From NCBI GenBank assembly GCA_019058135.1, contig JAHLWE010000532.1, positions 1 to 13,212 on the forward strand: a stretch of DNA of 13,212 bases, given 5' to 3'. Position 1 is the first letter of the stretch. Each line of letters starts with the position of its first letter. The notes beneath the pieces are model-generated. The model saw only the letters and a program-made list of their open reading frames with translations, did not search any database and was not told the DNA's origin. Below, piece after piece: positions 6,989 through 13,212 of the stretch. A program made the translations under genes and the position numbers. The DNA is from Promethearchaeota archaeon. GTDB taxonomy: Archaea > Asgardarchaeota > Lokiarchaeia > Sigyniarchaeales > SOKP01.

Positions 6989-8113
6989 TTAGATAATAGT
7001 ATAAATTTCTTTTTTTTCTTTATTTAATTCATTTAAAAGAATTTCAATATGAGTAACATATTGGTCTGATGTGATTTCCAAATTATCATAACGCTCCTTG
7101 AGATTTTTAAGAATAAAAATCGGAAGGAAGCTAACAAACCTTATGTCAGAAAAAAGATATAATATGCCTTTTCTTTCAAGAATAATCGTTTTATCCAAAA
7201 GATCATCAAATAATTCTTGTTTATCTTCTAAAATCATTAACGCTTCTTCAACTGGAATATTTGTTTCTCTTAGTGATTTTATCAGATTATAAATGTTTTC
7301 ATTAAAGAAAAGTGCATATAACGTATTATCTTTATTTTCACTTATAATATCAAAATTAGTGAAAAAGACTTCTAATTTTTTAACATAATCTTTATAGAAT
7401 CTCTTAAAACTTGCTTTAAGCTTTTTTCCGGCTATTTTCTTACGACCTAGATTTAAAGTCGTAAGATTTGGTGGAATTCTTATACATACTAAGTCTTTAA
7501 CCAGAAATATGCATTCTTTAATTCCAGGTAAGTCTTTTTTAAGAATTAATCCTTCCTTTAAAAATGAAGATAATAATAAATCAATATTTTCTCCAGAAAA
7601 ACCATAATTTTCCTTTAATTTATTTATTAGTTCAGCTTTTGAAATTACTCCCTTTTCAAGAACTTTTAAAATATGAGTTTTTATTTTATCTTTAAATATA
7701 TTAATTATGTTTTGTTCTTTTTCTAATTTAACAAAACCCTTAATTTGATTATATCCTTCGGATAGTGCTCTCATAAATTTATCAGAATGAATTAATTCAA
7801 TAAGATTTTTGCTAATAGACCCTAATATCTCGGAATAATCTTCAAAGTTTTGGTCTTTTTGTAATCTCTCAAACTCGAGAATAAAAAAATATAATTCTCC
7901 TTCATATTGTTGAGTAACTGTCAGATAATTTTTATCTTTTTTATCTACGTCTTCTGTTGTAAGTATGATGATAGATTTTTCTTTTTGTAATTCATATTTT
8001 GCCCAAATCTTAACAAACAAATCTTTCTTAGGCATTTCCTTTGCTGGTGGATATTGTATTATCGGCTGAGGTCCTAGTTGGGTATCCCATCGGATTATGA
8101 TTATTTTATCCAC
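6989..8113 (-). CDS. Longin-like / winged-helix protein, Asgard-type
   Basis: 374 residues starting at GTG 8113; an in-frame stop (8122-8120) lies just upstream, so no longer start exists. Residues 1-120 have the look of a longin/roadblock-type alpha-beta domain. A first strand leads into 'RWDTQLGPQPIIQYPP' (8-23), followed by strands such as 'YLTVTQQYEGELYFFILEF'. Domains of this kind, with an opening 'RWD...GP..i..YP', are found in Asgard archaeal proteins linked with small GTPases and membrane traffic. Residues about 145-210 look like a winged helix ('ISKAELINKLKENYGFSG'), and the rest is charged alpha/beta of unknown fold. No signal peptide or membrane segment is seen. Neither the domain assignment nor the function can be settled without a structure search, and a transcriptional or GTPase-adaptor role is only a suggestion. 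Confidence 0.6.
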   Translation of the reverse strand: MDKIIIIRWDTQLGPQPIIQYPPAKEMPKKDLFVKIWAKYELQKEKSIIILTTEDVDKKDKNYLTVTQQYEGELYFFILEFERLQKDQNFEDYSEILGSISKNLIELIHSDKFMRALSEGYNQIKGFVKLEKEQNIINIFKDKIKTHILKVLEKGVISKAELINKLKENYGFSGENIDLLLSSFLKEGLILKKDLPGIKECIFLVKDLVCIRIPPNLTTLNLGRKKIAGKKLKASFKRFYKDYVKKLEVFFTNFDIISENKDNTLYALFFNENIYNLIKSLRETNIPVEEALMILEDKQELFDDLLDKTIILERKGILYLFSDIRFVSFLPIFILKNLKERYDNLEITSDQYVTHIEILLNELNKEKKEIYTII

Positions 8114-8143
8114 AAAAAATCACATTTTATTTCTGACCTTAAA

Positions 8144-8154
8144 CTTATAATATT
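8144..8154 (-). promoter_or_regulatory. TATA-like box for the longin-like gene
   Basis: On the minus strand, AATATTATAAG lies with its centre about 35 bases before the GTG start. Transcription would begin within about 10 bases of the start codon, giving the near-leaderless mRNA common in archaea. No ribosome site is visible, which fits. Confidence 0.4.
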
Positions 8155-8172
8155 AATAACGAGCTAGGTTAA

Positions 8173-8184
8173 AAATATTTATTT
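8173..8184 (+). promoter_or_regulatory. TATA-like box for the HAD phosphatase gene
   Basis: AAATATTTATTTT-type sequence centred about 33 bases before the ATG at 8211 predicts a near-leaderless transcript. The core AATATTTATT is repeated at about 8199-8208, so the site could include a short direct-repeat operator. It forms a divergent promoter pair with the box at 8144-8154. Confidence 0.35.
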
Positions 8185-8210
8185 TCAATTCAAACTGAAT
8201 ATTTATTGAA

Positions 8211-8846
8211 ATGAAAAATATAAAATATCTTATTTGGGATTTTGATGGAACTTTATTTAATACATATCCCTCTATTGCCTCAACAATAGTAAAACTAATA
8301 AAGAGAATCTATAAAAAAGATTTAATTTTTAACAAAATTAAAGATTTGTGTCAAGCAAGTCTTTATTTTTGTTTTGATCAAATATCAAAAGATTTAAATA
8401 TTGATAGAGAAAAACTTCAACAAGAATTTGCTCGTGAATATTCAAATACTAAAGAAAGTGAAGAACCACCTTTTTCTGGTGCGATAGAAATCCTTAAATT
8501 CATTAAAAATAAAGGAGGAAAAAATTTTATTGTGTCTCATCGGGGAAAAAATGGGTTATTCAAACTTTTAAAATATTACAAAATGAGACATCTTTTTGAT
8601 GATATAATAACAAATGAGGATAAACTTCCCAAAAAACCAGATCCTACATCATTCCTTTATCTGATTGAAAAATATAAAATTCCTAGAGTAAATATACTCT
8701 CGATTGGTGATAGAGATATTGATATTCAAACGGCTAGAAAAATTAATATTAAATCTTGTTATTTTAATCCTAATGAAAAAATTAATCATATAGCTGATTT
8801 AAACATAAAAAATCTTTTTGAGTTAAAAAAGAAAATCAATTCATAA
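8211..8846 (+). CDS. HAD-superfamily phosphatase, phosphoglycolate phosphatase-like
   Basis: 211 residues with all four HAD motifs. Motif I is 'WDFDGTLFNT' (nucleophile Asp10, acid/base Asp12). Motif II is Ser109 in 'FIVSHRG', motif III is the lysine in 'KLPKKPDP' (about 138-145), and motif IV is 'GDRDID' (Gly166 to Asp171). A helical cap sits between motif I and about residue 80, the type C1 layout of phosphoglycolate phosphatase and beta-phosphoglucomutase relatives. It should be a soluble, Mg-dependent enzyme on a small phosphorylated metabolite; the substrate cannot be read from sequence. The ATG at 8211 puts motif I at the expected distance and no earlier start fits. It stands alone on its strand and is divergent from the longin-like gene. 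The 199 bases after it, up to the convergent activase gene, hold no gene that I can see. Confidence 0.88.
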   Translation: MKNIKYLIWDFDGTLFNTYPSIASTIVKLIKRIYKKDLIFNKIKDLCQASLYFCFDQISKDLNIDREKLQQEFAREYSNTKESEEPPFSGAIEILKFIKNKGGKNFIVSHRGKNGLFKLLKYYKMRHLFDDIITNEDKLPKKPDPTSFLYLIEKYKIPRVNILSIGDRDIDIQTARKINIKSCYFNPNEKINHIADLNIKNLFELKKKINS

Positions 8847-9045
8847 CTGATTCTTGAATCTTCAATTATCCATATAAAGTTAAAAATTAAATAATTTCAC
8901 AAGAAAACTATCTTTATTAATATTCAAATAAAAAATTGGAGAAGGAGAAAAACAATTAGAGTATAATAATCTATCTAATCCTCCTATTAAAAATTTAGAA
9001 TGTTAGAAAGCTATTTACATCCAATTAAAGCAGAAAATAATGTTT

Positions 9046-10032
9046 TTATTTTTTGGGTTTTAATTCTTCTGAGTCGCTTTTTCTAGTTAATCCAGACCAA
9101 TGAACAGTAATAACACCGATTTCTTTAGCAATTTTATAAAAATATTCCATTTTTTCATCTGTTAATAAAGGTTCATCCTTTAATACCCATAATATCCCTA
9201 ATCTGGAATATTTTCCCGAGCAAAGTGAATTGAAGGCTAAAAGATCCCAACGTTCAATTTTATTCCTTAAATCATTTACAATGAAATTTCCTATTCCTTT
9301 GATATTTTCTTCAGTAGCAGTAAAATTCGGAATTAAAGGCGTTCTTATCCACATTTTTTTATTATGCTTTTCTATATAATTTAAAATCCAAATTGCATTT
9401 TCTAAAATTCTATCAATAGAAACGCCAGTATATTCCTTATGTTTTCTAGGGTTAATCTCTTTAATATCAAAAAGGACTAAATCTACATACGGTAATAATT
9501 TTTGGTAAATTTCCTTAGATGCATATCCACAAGTATCTAACGCAGTATTAATGTTATTTTCTTTACATTTCTTTAGAAAATCTTCTATAAATTTTGATTG
9601 TAATGTAGGCTCGCCTCCTGAAACTGTAATACCTCCTTTAGATGTGGTATAATAGACTTTATCCTTCTCTATTTCATGAAATAAGTCATATAGATCCCAT
9701 TTTTTACCAATCATATTTAATGCAGTACTAGGACACTCATCGGCGCAATTTCCACACGAGATACATTTATCTCGATCTATTTTTAATCCATCTTTATCAA
9801 AAGATAAGGCTTGTTGCTGGCAAGTTTCAATACATGTATTACAGCCAATACATTTATTTTTAAACCATTGAAGTTGGGGCTCTATAGATATAGATTCAGG
9901 ATTATGACACCATACACATTTTAAGGGGCAGCCTTTAAAAAATATTGTTGTCCTGATTCCTGGACCATCCTCTGTCGACATTCTCTGAATTTCAAATATT
10001 AATCCATGTTTAGAATTTATCAAATTTACCAT
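9046..10032 (-). CDS. Glycyl-radical enzyme activating enzyme (radical SAM)
   Basis: 328 residues. It should cleave S-adenosylmethionine to a 5'-deoxyadenosyl radical and abstract a hydrogen from the catalytic glycine of a partner glycyl radical enzyme. The radical-SAM cluster motif is 'CPLKCVWC' (Cys35, Cys39, Cys42), directly after 'STEDGPGIRTTIFFKG'. Two ferredoxin-type 4Fe-4S motifs follow: Cys61/64/67/71 and Cys90/93/96/100. 'VSGGEPTLQ' (137-145) is the SAM-binding GGE motif. The two extra clusters are typical of activases of the glycerol dehydratase, 4-hydroxyphenylacetate decarboxylase and benzylsuccinate synthase classes, whereas the pyruvate formate-lyase activase lacks them. The ATG start gives the usual short N-terminus and no ribosome site is visible. 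Its partner is most likely the glycyl radical enzyme at 11727 to the right edge, on the same strand. A T-run pair and a TATA-like box between it and the SCP2 gene suggest its own transcript. Confidence 0.95.
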   Translation of the reverse strand: MVNLINSKHGLIFEIQRMSTEDGPGIRTTIFFKGCPLKCVWCHNPESISIEPQLQWFKNKCIGCNTCIETCQQQALSFDKDGLKIDRDKCISCGNCADECPSTALNMIGKKWDLYDLFHEIEKDKVYYTTSKGGITVSGGEPTLQSKFIEDFLKKCKENNINTALDTCGYASKEIYQKLLPYVDLVLFDIKEINPRKHKEYTGVSIDRILENAIWILNYIEKHNKKMWIRTPLIPNFTATEENIKGIGNFIVNDLRNKIERWDLLAFNSLCSGKYSRLGILWVLKDEPLLTDEKMEYFYKIAKEIGVITVHWSGLTRKSDSEELKPKK

Positions 10033-10073
10033 TTTAAGAAAACTGTTTTATAATGGATAAATAATGAAAAATG

Positions 10074-10083
10074 CTATAAAAAT
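10074..10083 (-). promoter_or_regulatory. TATA-like box for the activase gene
   Basis: Minus-strand ATTTTTATAG lies about 47 bases before the activase ATG and would start transcription near 10053, leaving a leader of about 20 bases. It sits just after the two T-runs that should end the SCP2 transcript. The whole gap is AT-rich, so this is one candidate among several. Confidence 0.3.
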
Positions 10084-10103
10084 AAAGATTGTTTAATTAT
10101 TAT

Positions 10104-10134
10104 AAAAAAAAATATTAAAAAATTAAAAAAAAAA
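10104..10134 (-). terminator. Double oligo-T terminator after the SCP2 gene
   Basis: On the minus strand there are runs of ten T (10134-10125) and nine T (10112-10104), 28 and 50 bases after the SCP2 stop codon. Two consecutive T-runs without a hairpin are a strong archaeal termination pattern. They should limit read-through from the SCP2 gene into the activase gene. Confidence 0.55.
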
Positions 10135-10161
10135 GAATAAATTATTTATTTTAGAATTTTC

Positions 10162-10524
10162 TCATTCTTCTTCTAAAATATCCCTAGCGATTCCGGTAAT
10201 TTCACCATAGGCCATTGCACCTTGCAAATCTCCTTCTATAGTTAAATCACCTGACATATAGGCTGAAGTACCATCAACTTCTCCTGTGCCCATGCCGGTC
10301 ATAATAGCTGCGGTGCAAGACATTGTAAATGAAGGATTCTCTATCTCGCCTTCGCCATACTCAAATTTGCCTCCTCCAAATTTAATCCAGAACTTATAAT
10401 TAACATCTGTAATTATATTTTGAGCAATAATTTCATCAAGATCCTCTAATTCTTGTTTAAATTCCTCATTTTCTTCTGCTAATTTCTTCATTTTTTCTAA
10501 AAATGCGAGTTGATCACTTGACAT
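10162..10524 (-). CDS. SCP2-like sterol/lipid carrier domain protein
   Basis: 120 residues forming a single SCP2 domain after a charged helical N-terminus (about 1-35, rich in Glu/Lys). The domain pattern includes 'WIKFGGGKFEYGEGEI' (46-61), a 'NPSFTMSCTAA' strand (63-73), and the closing 'YMSGDLTIEGDLQGAM' (89-104), which matches the family's 'f..GklkikGd...a'. Such domains bind hydrophobic ligands (acyl chains, lipids) in a tunnel. There is no signal or membrane segment, so it should be cytoplasmic. It is acidic, unlike most neighbours. A GAGG motif lies 12 bases before the ATG. Its position between a glycyl radical enzyme and that enzyme's activase makes a role in handling a hydrophobic substrate or product attractive, but this is inference. 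Confidence 0.82.
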   Translation of the reverse strand: MSSDQLAFLEKMKKLAEENEEFKQELEDLDEIIAQNIITDVNYKFWIKFGGGKFEYGEGEIENPSFTMSCTAAIMTGMGTGEVDGTSAYMSGDLTIEGDLQGAMAYGEITGIARDILEEE

Positions 10525-10535
10525 TTTAAATTTTT

Positions 10536-10539
10536 CCTC
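10536..10539 (-). promoter_or_regulatory. Ribosome binding site of the SCP2 gene
   Basis: Minus-strand GAGG, 11 bases before the ATG at 10524; the spacing is slightly long. It supports a leadered mRNA, consistent with the TATA-like box at 10569-10578. Confidence 0.4.
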
Positions 10540-10568
10540 ATTTTTTCTTTTATAATTTTTTAATATTT

Positions 10569-10578
10569 CTTAAATAAA
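10569..10578 (-). promoter_or_regulatory. TATA-like box for the SCP2 gene
   Basis: Minus-strand TTTATTTAAG, centred about 50 bases before the SCP2 ATG, would place the transcript start near 10548 with a leader holding the GAGG site. The 268-base gap 10525-10792 contains no gene that I can support. Besides this box it holds AT-rich sequence and the T-run ending the preceding gene. Confidence 0.33.
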
Positions 10579-10779
10579 CAGTTTATAATTAAACCGCTTA
10601 ATATTTAAATAGGTATTGTTTCTATAAGAATTCAGTAAATTTTACCAATAATAAATCAAAAACTCTTAATATTGAATTTTTAAATTCCTCTTAGAAAATC
10701 ATTTTCCTTCAATTAATTATTTAAAAAAATGAAAAATTAGATTCTAAATGTTAATATTTTTATTAATACTAAAGCTAAG

Positions 10780-10787
10780 AAAAAAAA
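10780..10787 (-). terminator. Oligo-T terminator after the split-barrel protein gene
   Basis: Eight T on the minus strand, starting 5 bases beyond the stop codon at 10793. With the 268-base gap and the promoter-like box that follows, it suggests that the glycyl radical enzyme and split-barrel genes form one transcript ending here. Confidence 0.5.
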
Positions 10788-10792
10788 GATAA

Positions 10793-11677
10793 TTATAATT
10801 GAAAATTTGTAACTTTAGGTCGTGTTTCTATTTCCGGATATATTTTTCCTACTAAAGGCGGACAGCTATTATATATCTCTTCAATTTCAACGACACCAAA
10901 CTTTATTCCTCTAAATTTTTCAAACCCTTTAAATGTTCCATTAACCAATTGACTAGCTAAATCTGTATTCATTCCAAAAATAGCGATTTTAGAATTAGGT
11001 GGAATTTTCTCCAAATCTTCTTTTAAAACCGTCGGTGGAAAGATAAGTCTATTATGATCAGCGGCTTGTAATTGAATACACGGAATAATAACAGGATACC
11101 CATCAGAAGGATCAATATAAGAAATAAATTTAGGATTTAATGCACCTTTAAAAAGCTTATACCCAATAACATTTAATCGTTTCTCAGGAAGTTTAGTTTT
11201 TGTTGCGCCCCTTCCAATCATATCTAATAAAATTCCTTTTATAACACCTAGTAAGGATAATTTTCTTATTGGAGATACCGCTATAACATCGTTATAAAAA
11301 ACTTTCCAAATATTCATATATGGATTATATCGCATAAGGTCTAATTTATTAAAATACTCGATATCTTCTCCCTCTATTTTCCAATGACTAAATTTTACCT
11401 TTGCCTGAAGAAATTTAAATGGCATTTCTGCTGTCATCCAAAATATTCCTTGTTTTGGATTCTTTTCCACATACATCTTGCTTAATCCTTCAGTAAATTG
11501 TCCCCACACTACTTGGTTTTTAGTTTTTGCTCGATTACTAGAAATAAGAGTTATATGAGGCCAACCACGGGGATCAATTGTTGAAATTAATTTTACCATA
11601 ATTTCTGGTTCTGTAAAAGCAATTGCTTCTTTAGAAAATTCCGGATACCATTCTGTTAATCCTTTTTTTTTAATCAT
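10793..11677 (-). CDS. Pyridoxamine-phosphate-oxidase-like split-barrel protein
   Basis: 294 residues from the ATG at 11677. The first part (about 20-100) resembles the FMN-binding split barrel of the pyridoxamine 5'-phosphate oxidase-like superfamily. A strand 'MVKLISTIDPRGWPHITLIS' opens it, then 'VVWGQFTEGLSKMYVEKNPK', then 'IFWMTAEMPFKFLQAKVKF'. The remaining residues include a second region of similar character ('PKFISYIDPSDGYPVIIPC'), possibly a duplicated barrel half. It is predicted to bind a flavin and act as an oxidoreductase or flavin carrier; no specific reaction is visible. An in-frame ATG at 11752 would add 25 residues of poor family character and overlap the upstream gene by 26 bases, so I prefer 11677, which leaves a 49-base gap. 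It is probably co-transcribed with the glycyl radical enzyme. Confidence 0.72.
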   Translation of the reverse strand: MIKKKGLTEWYPEFSKEAIAFTEPEIMVKLISTIDPRGWPHITLISSNRAKTKNQVVWGQFTEGLSKMYVEKNPKQGIFWMTAEMPFKFLQAKVKFSHWKIEGEDIEYFNKLDLMRYNPYMNIWKVFYNDVIAVSPIRKLSLLGVIKGILLDMIGRGATKTKLPEKRLNVIGYKLFKGALNPKFISYIDPSDGYPVIIPCIQLQAADHNRLIFPPTVLKEDLEKIPPNSKIAIFGMNTDLASQLVNGTFKGFEKFRGIKFGVVEIEEIYNSCPPLVGKIYPEIETRPKVTNFQL

Positions 11678-11726
11678 TTTATTTTTCAACTCTTTTTTTA
11701 TTTTATTTATCGAAATCCATATGTTT

Positions 11727-13212
11727 TTACATTTGATGAGACTCCCTAGCAATTATCTCATCTTGAAGTTCCCTTCCAATCGCATGAAAGTAGGCGTTAT
11801 AACCTGTAACTCTTAAAAGTAAATTTTTATAATTCTGAGGATGTTTTTGTGCATCTTTTAACATTTCAGCATCTATCATGTTTATTTGCAAAGCTGTACC
11901 ACCATTTTCAATATATCCCCGTAAATATGCCTTGAATTTACTTTTATGTTCAGGATCTCGTAAGATACCGGGGTTAAATGAAATTATATGACTTGCCCCA
12001 TTAGGTAAATAATTTATATATTCTCCATCCTCAGTTTTACCTCCTAATACTTTACCAACAGAATTAGTAACTGCTGTTGGTCCTTTTGTATCTGCCCCAT
12101 TTGTAGGACAAATTGCATTAGAGAGAAAAGTTCCTTTATTTCTACCATTAGGAGTTGCTATAGTATATCTAGCATCAGAACCAGCCCAGTAATTCCAAGA
12201 TAACATTCCTCCACGGTATTGGAAATTTGTTGGAGTTTTATACTTCCAGCATTCATCTGACCATATTTTCATCACCAGTCGACCTAATTCATCAAATTCA
12301 TCATTATCAACTCCGTATTTTGGTGCTTTATTTCTGAATAAAGTTTGCATTATATCATTTTCTTTACCTTGATAATCTGCCATTAATGCTTTTTTAACTT
12401 GAGCAATGGTATATTTTTTATCTTCATAAACGTATTTCTTAATTGCTAATAGAGAATCTACTGTAGTAGCATATCCAACACCTTCAATTGTTATAAATCT
12501 TAGCTCGGGACCACCTTGTCTAACATCCAATCCATTCTCAGCACAACCTCGGACGATTGTTGATACATATGGTGTTGGAAGGAATTCTCCGCGAAGTTCT
12601 TCGGTTAGATTGTTTACTTCAACTGTATATCTTATAATAAATTTCATCTGTTCAACCCATGCGTTCCAAAATTCTTCCCATATCTCAAAATTTTCTGGAT
12701 CTCCAGTTTTTGGACCAAATTGTTCTCTTGATTTTGATGTGTCACTTTTGTCAGGCATATTTTTACCATTCCATAGAGTGAGTTCTATGCTTTTAGCTAA
12801 ATTTGGATTACAATTTACGGTGCCTGAGCGATCATTACCCTGCATAGTATTCTCTAAACAACCAACACAAGCATAATCCCATGCATCCTCTTTTGGAATA
12901 CCTTCTGCAATCATTCCAGCAATGCTTCTTTCATCAAAATTTAATATGTATGGAGCTCCTTGTGCTCTGAAAATCATATCAACAATAATATCAAGTAATT
13001 TATCAGGAGTATTCCGATGTAAACGAACATTTGGCTTAGGTTCTAAGATTGGGCTCCACTCATCTATAACTTCTAAAATTGTATAAGTAAGCTCATTTGC
13101 TAAATCTTCTCCATTTGATCCCATTCCAGATAACGTCATTAATTGACCGAAACCGGAGGAAATACCTTGATTCCCTCCAATCTTTATTTGGGCATCATAT
13201 ACAGTATTACAG
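11727..13212 (-). CDS. Glycyl radical enzyme, CxE type, N-terminus outside window
   Basis: The open frame runs unbroken to the right edge, so about 494 C-terminal residues are present and roughly 300 N-terminal ones are missing; the ATG at 13139 is internal. The radical motif is 'RVTGYNAYF', with its glycine codon at 11804-11802. The catalytic cysteine is in 'ACVGCLEN' (codon 12860-12858), followed two residues later by Glu. This Cys-x-Glu is the arrangement of glycerol/diol dehydratase, choline trimethylamine-lyase, hydroxyproline dehydratase and 4-hydroxyphenylacetate decarboxylase. Pyruvate formate-lyase has Cys-Cys, and benzylsuccinate synthase lacks the Glu. The family block 'NGRNKGTFLSNAICPTNGAD' and 'KGPTAVTNSVGKV' are present. 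The 'IGG...DLANELT' block carries an enlarged, Gly/Ser-rich loop. 'GCLEN' instead of the common 'GCVEP' means I cannot name the substrate. The activase at 9046-10032 is the expected partner. The family is very secure and the function is open. Confidence 0.93.
   Translation of the reverse strand, partial: CNTVYDAQIKIGGNQGISSGFGQLMTLSGMGSNGEDLANELTYTILEVIDEWSPILEPKPNVRLHRNTPDKLLDIIVDMIFRAQGAPYILNFDERSIAGMIAEGIPKEDAWDYACVGCLENTMQGNDRSGTVNCNPNLAKSIELTLWNGKNMPDKSDTSKSREQFGPKTGDPENFEIWEEFWNAWVEQMKFIIRYTVEVNNLTEELRGEFLPTPYVSTIVRGCAENGLDVRQGGPELRFITIEGVGYATTVDSLLAIKKYVYEDKKYTIAQVKKALMADYQGKENDIMQTLFRNKAPKYGVDNDEFDELGRLVMKIWSDECWKYKTPTNFQYRGGMLSWNYWAGSDARYTIATPNGRNKGTFLSNAICPTNGADTKGPTAVTNSVGKVLGGKTEDGEYINYLPNGASHIISFNPGILRDPEHKSKFKAYLRGYIENGGTALQINMIDAEMLKDAQKHPQNYKNLLLRVTGYNAYFHAIGRELQDEIIARESHQM

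Noticed and set aside
10081..10140. Low-complexity A-rich tract as a repeat element or recombination site
   Set aside because: It is best explained as T-run terminators of the minus-strand SCP2 gene; no longer repeat unit or inverted ends are seen.
12610..12876. Plus-strand open frame inside the glycyl radical enzyme gene
   Set aside because: It is antisense to the catalytic-cysteine region of a well-conserved enzyme and shows no recognisable family.
1..13212. CRISPR array, insertion sequence or prophage genes
   Set aside because: No regularly spaced repeats, transposase, integrase or phage-type proteins were seen; the gene decay at 3.8-6.0 kb has no mobile-element ends that I can identify.

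Overview
The window looks like about 13 kb of an AT-rich archaeal genome. The archaeal evidence is a UPF0147-family gene, a proline-type tRNA gene with an intron-sized insert in its anticodon loop, a stand-alone pyruvate-kinase C-terminal (COG1751-like) protein, TATA-like boxes 25-35 bases before start codons, and oligo-T stretches rather than hairpins after genes. A longin-like/winged-helix protein beginning with an 'RWD..LGP' motif, together with the low GC content, suggests an Asgard (Lokiarchaeia-like) archaeon. That placement is an inference and cannot be proven from this window.

Layout. Bases 1-316 are non-coding apart from a 9-bp inverted repeat. They are followed on the + strand by a phosphoenolpyruvate synthase with an unusual C-terminal extension (317-3226) and a UPF0147 protein (3368-3652). 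A minus-strand tRNA-Pro-like gene with a 36-base insert (3717-3826) sits directly behind a broken ABC-transporter locus. That locus has a minus-strand ATPase gene with one in-frame TAA (3828-4829), a divergent permease reduced to its first membrane segment (4947-5234), and an out-of-frame C-terminal remnant of a different membrane protein that carries its own frameshift (5192-6027). A small two-helix membrane protein (6073-6279) ends this region.

The middle holds a COG1751-like protein (6377-6970, +), the longin-like/winged-helix protein (6989-8113, -) converging on it with an 18-base gap, and a HAD-family phosphatase (8211-8846, +) divergent from the longin-like gene.

The right third is all minus strand and centres on a glycyl radical enzyme. 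In transcription order it has the enzyme itself (11727 to the right edge, N-terminus missing), a split-barrel flavin-type protein (10793-11677), an SCP2-like lipid-binding protein (10162-10524) and a radical-SAM activase with two extra ferredoxin clusters (9046-10032). The enzyme keeps the radical glycine and a Cys-x-Glu active-site motif. That motif points to the eliminase/decarboxylase branch rather than pyruvate formate-lyase or benzylsuccinate synthase. The activase would install the glycyl radical, and the SCP2-like and flavin-type neighbours hint at a hydrophobic or redox-coupled substrate. Oligo-T tracts after the flavin-type and SCP2 genes suggest three transcription units rather than one operon.

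The most notable items are the uncharacterised glycyl radical cluster, the multiply broken ABC locus beside the tRNA, and the tRNA insert, in which I cannot find a standard bulge-helix-bulge splice motif.
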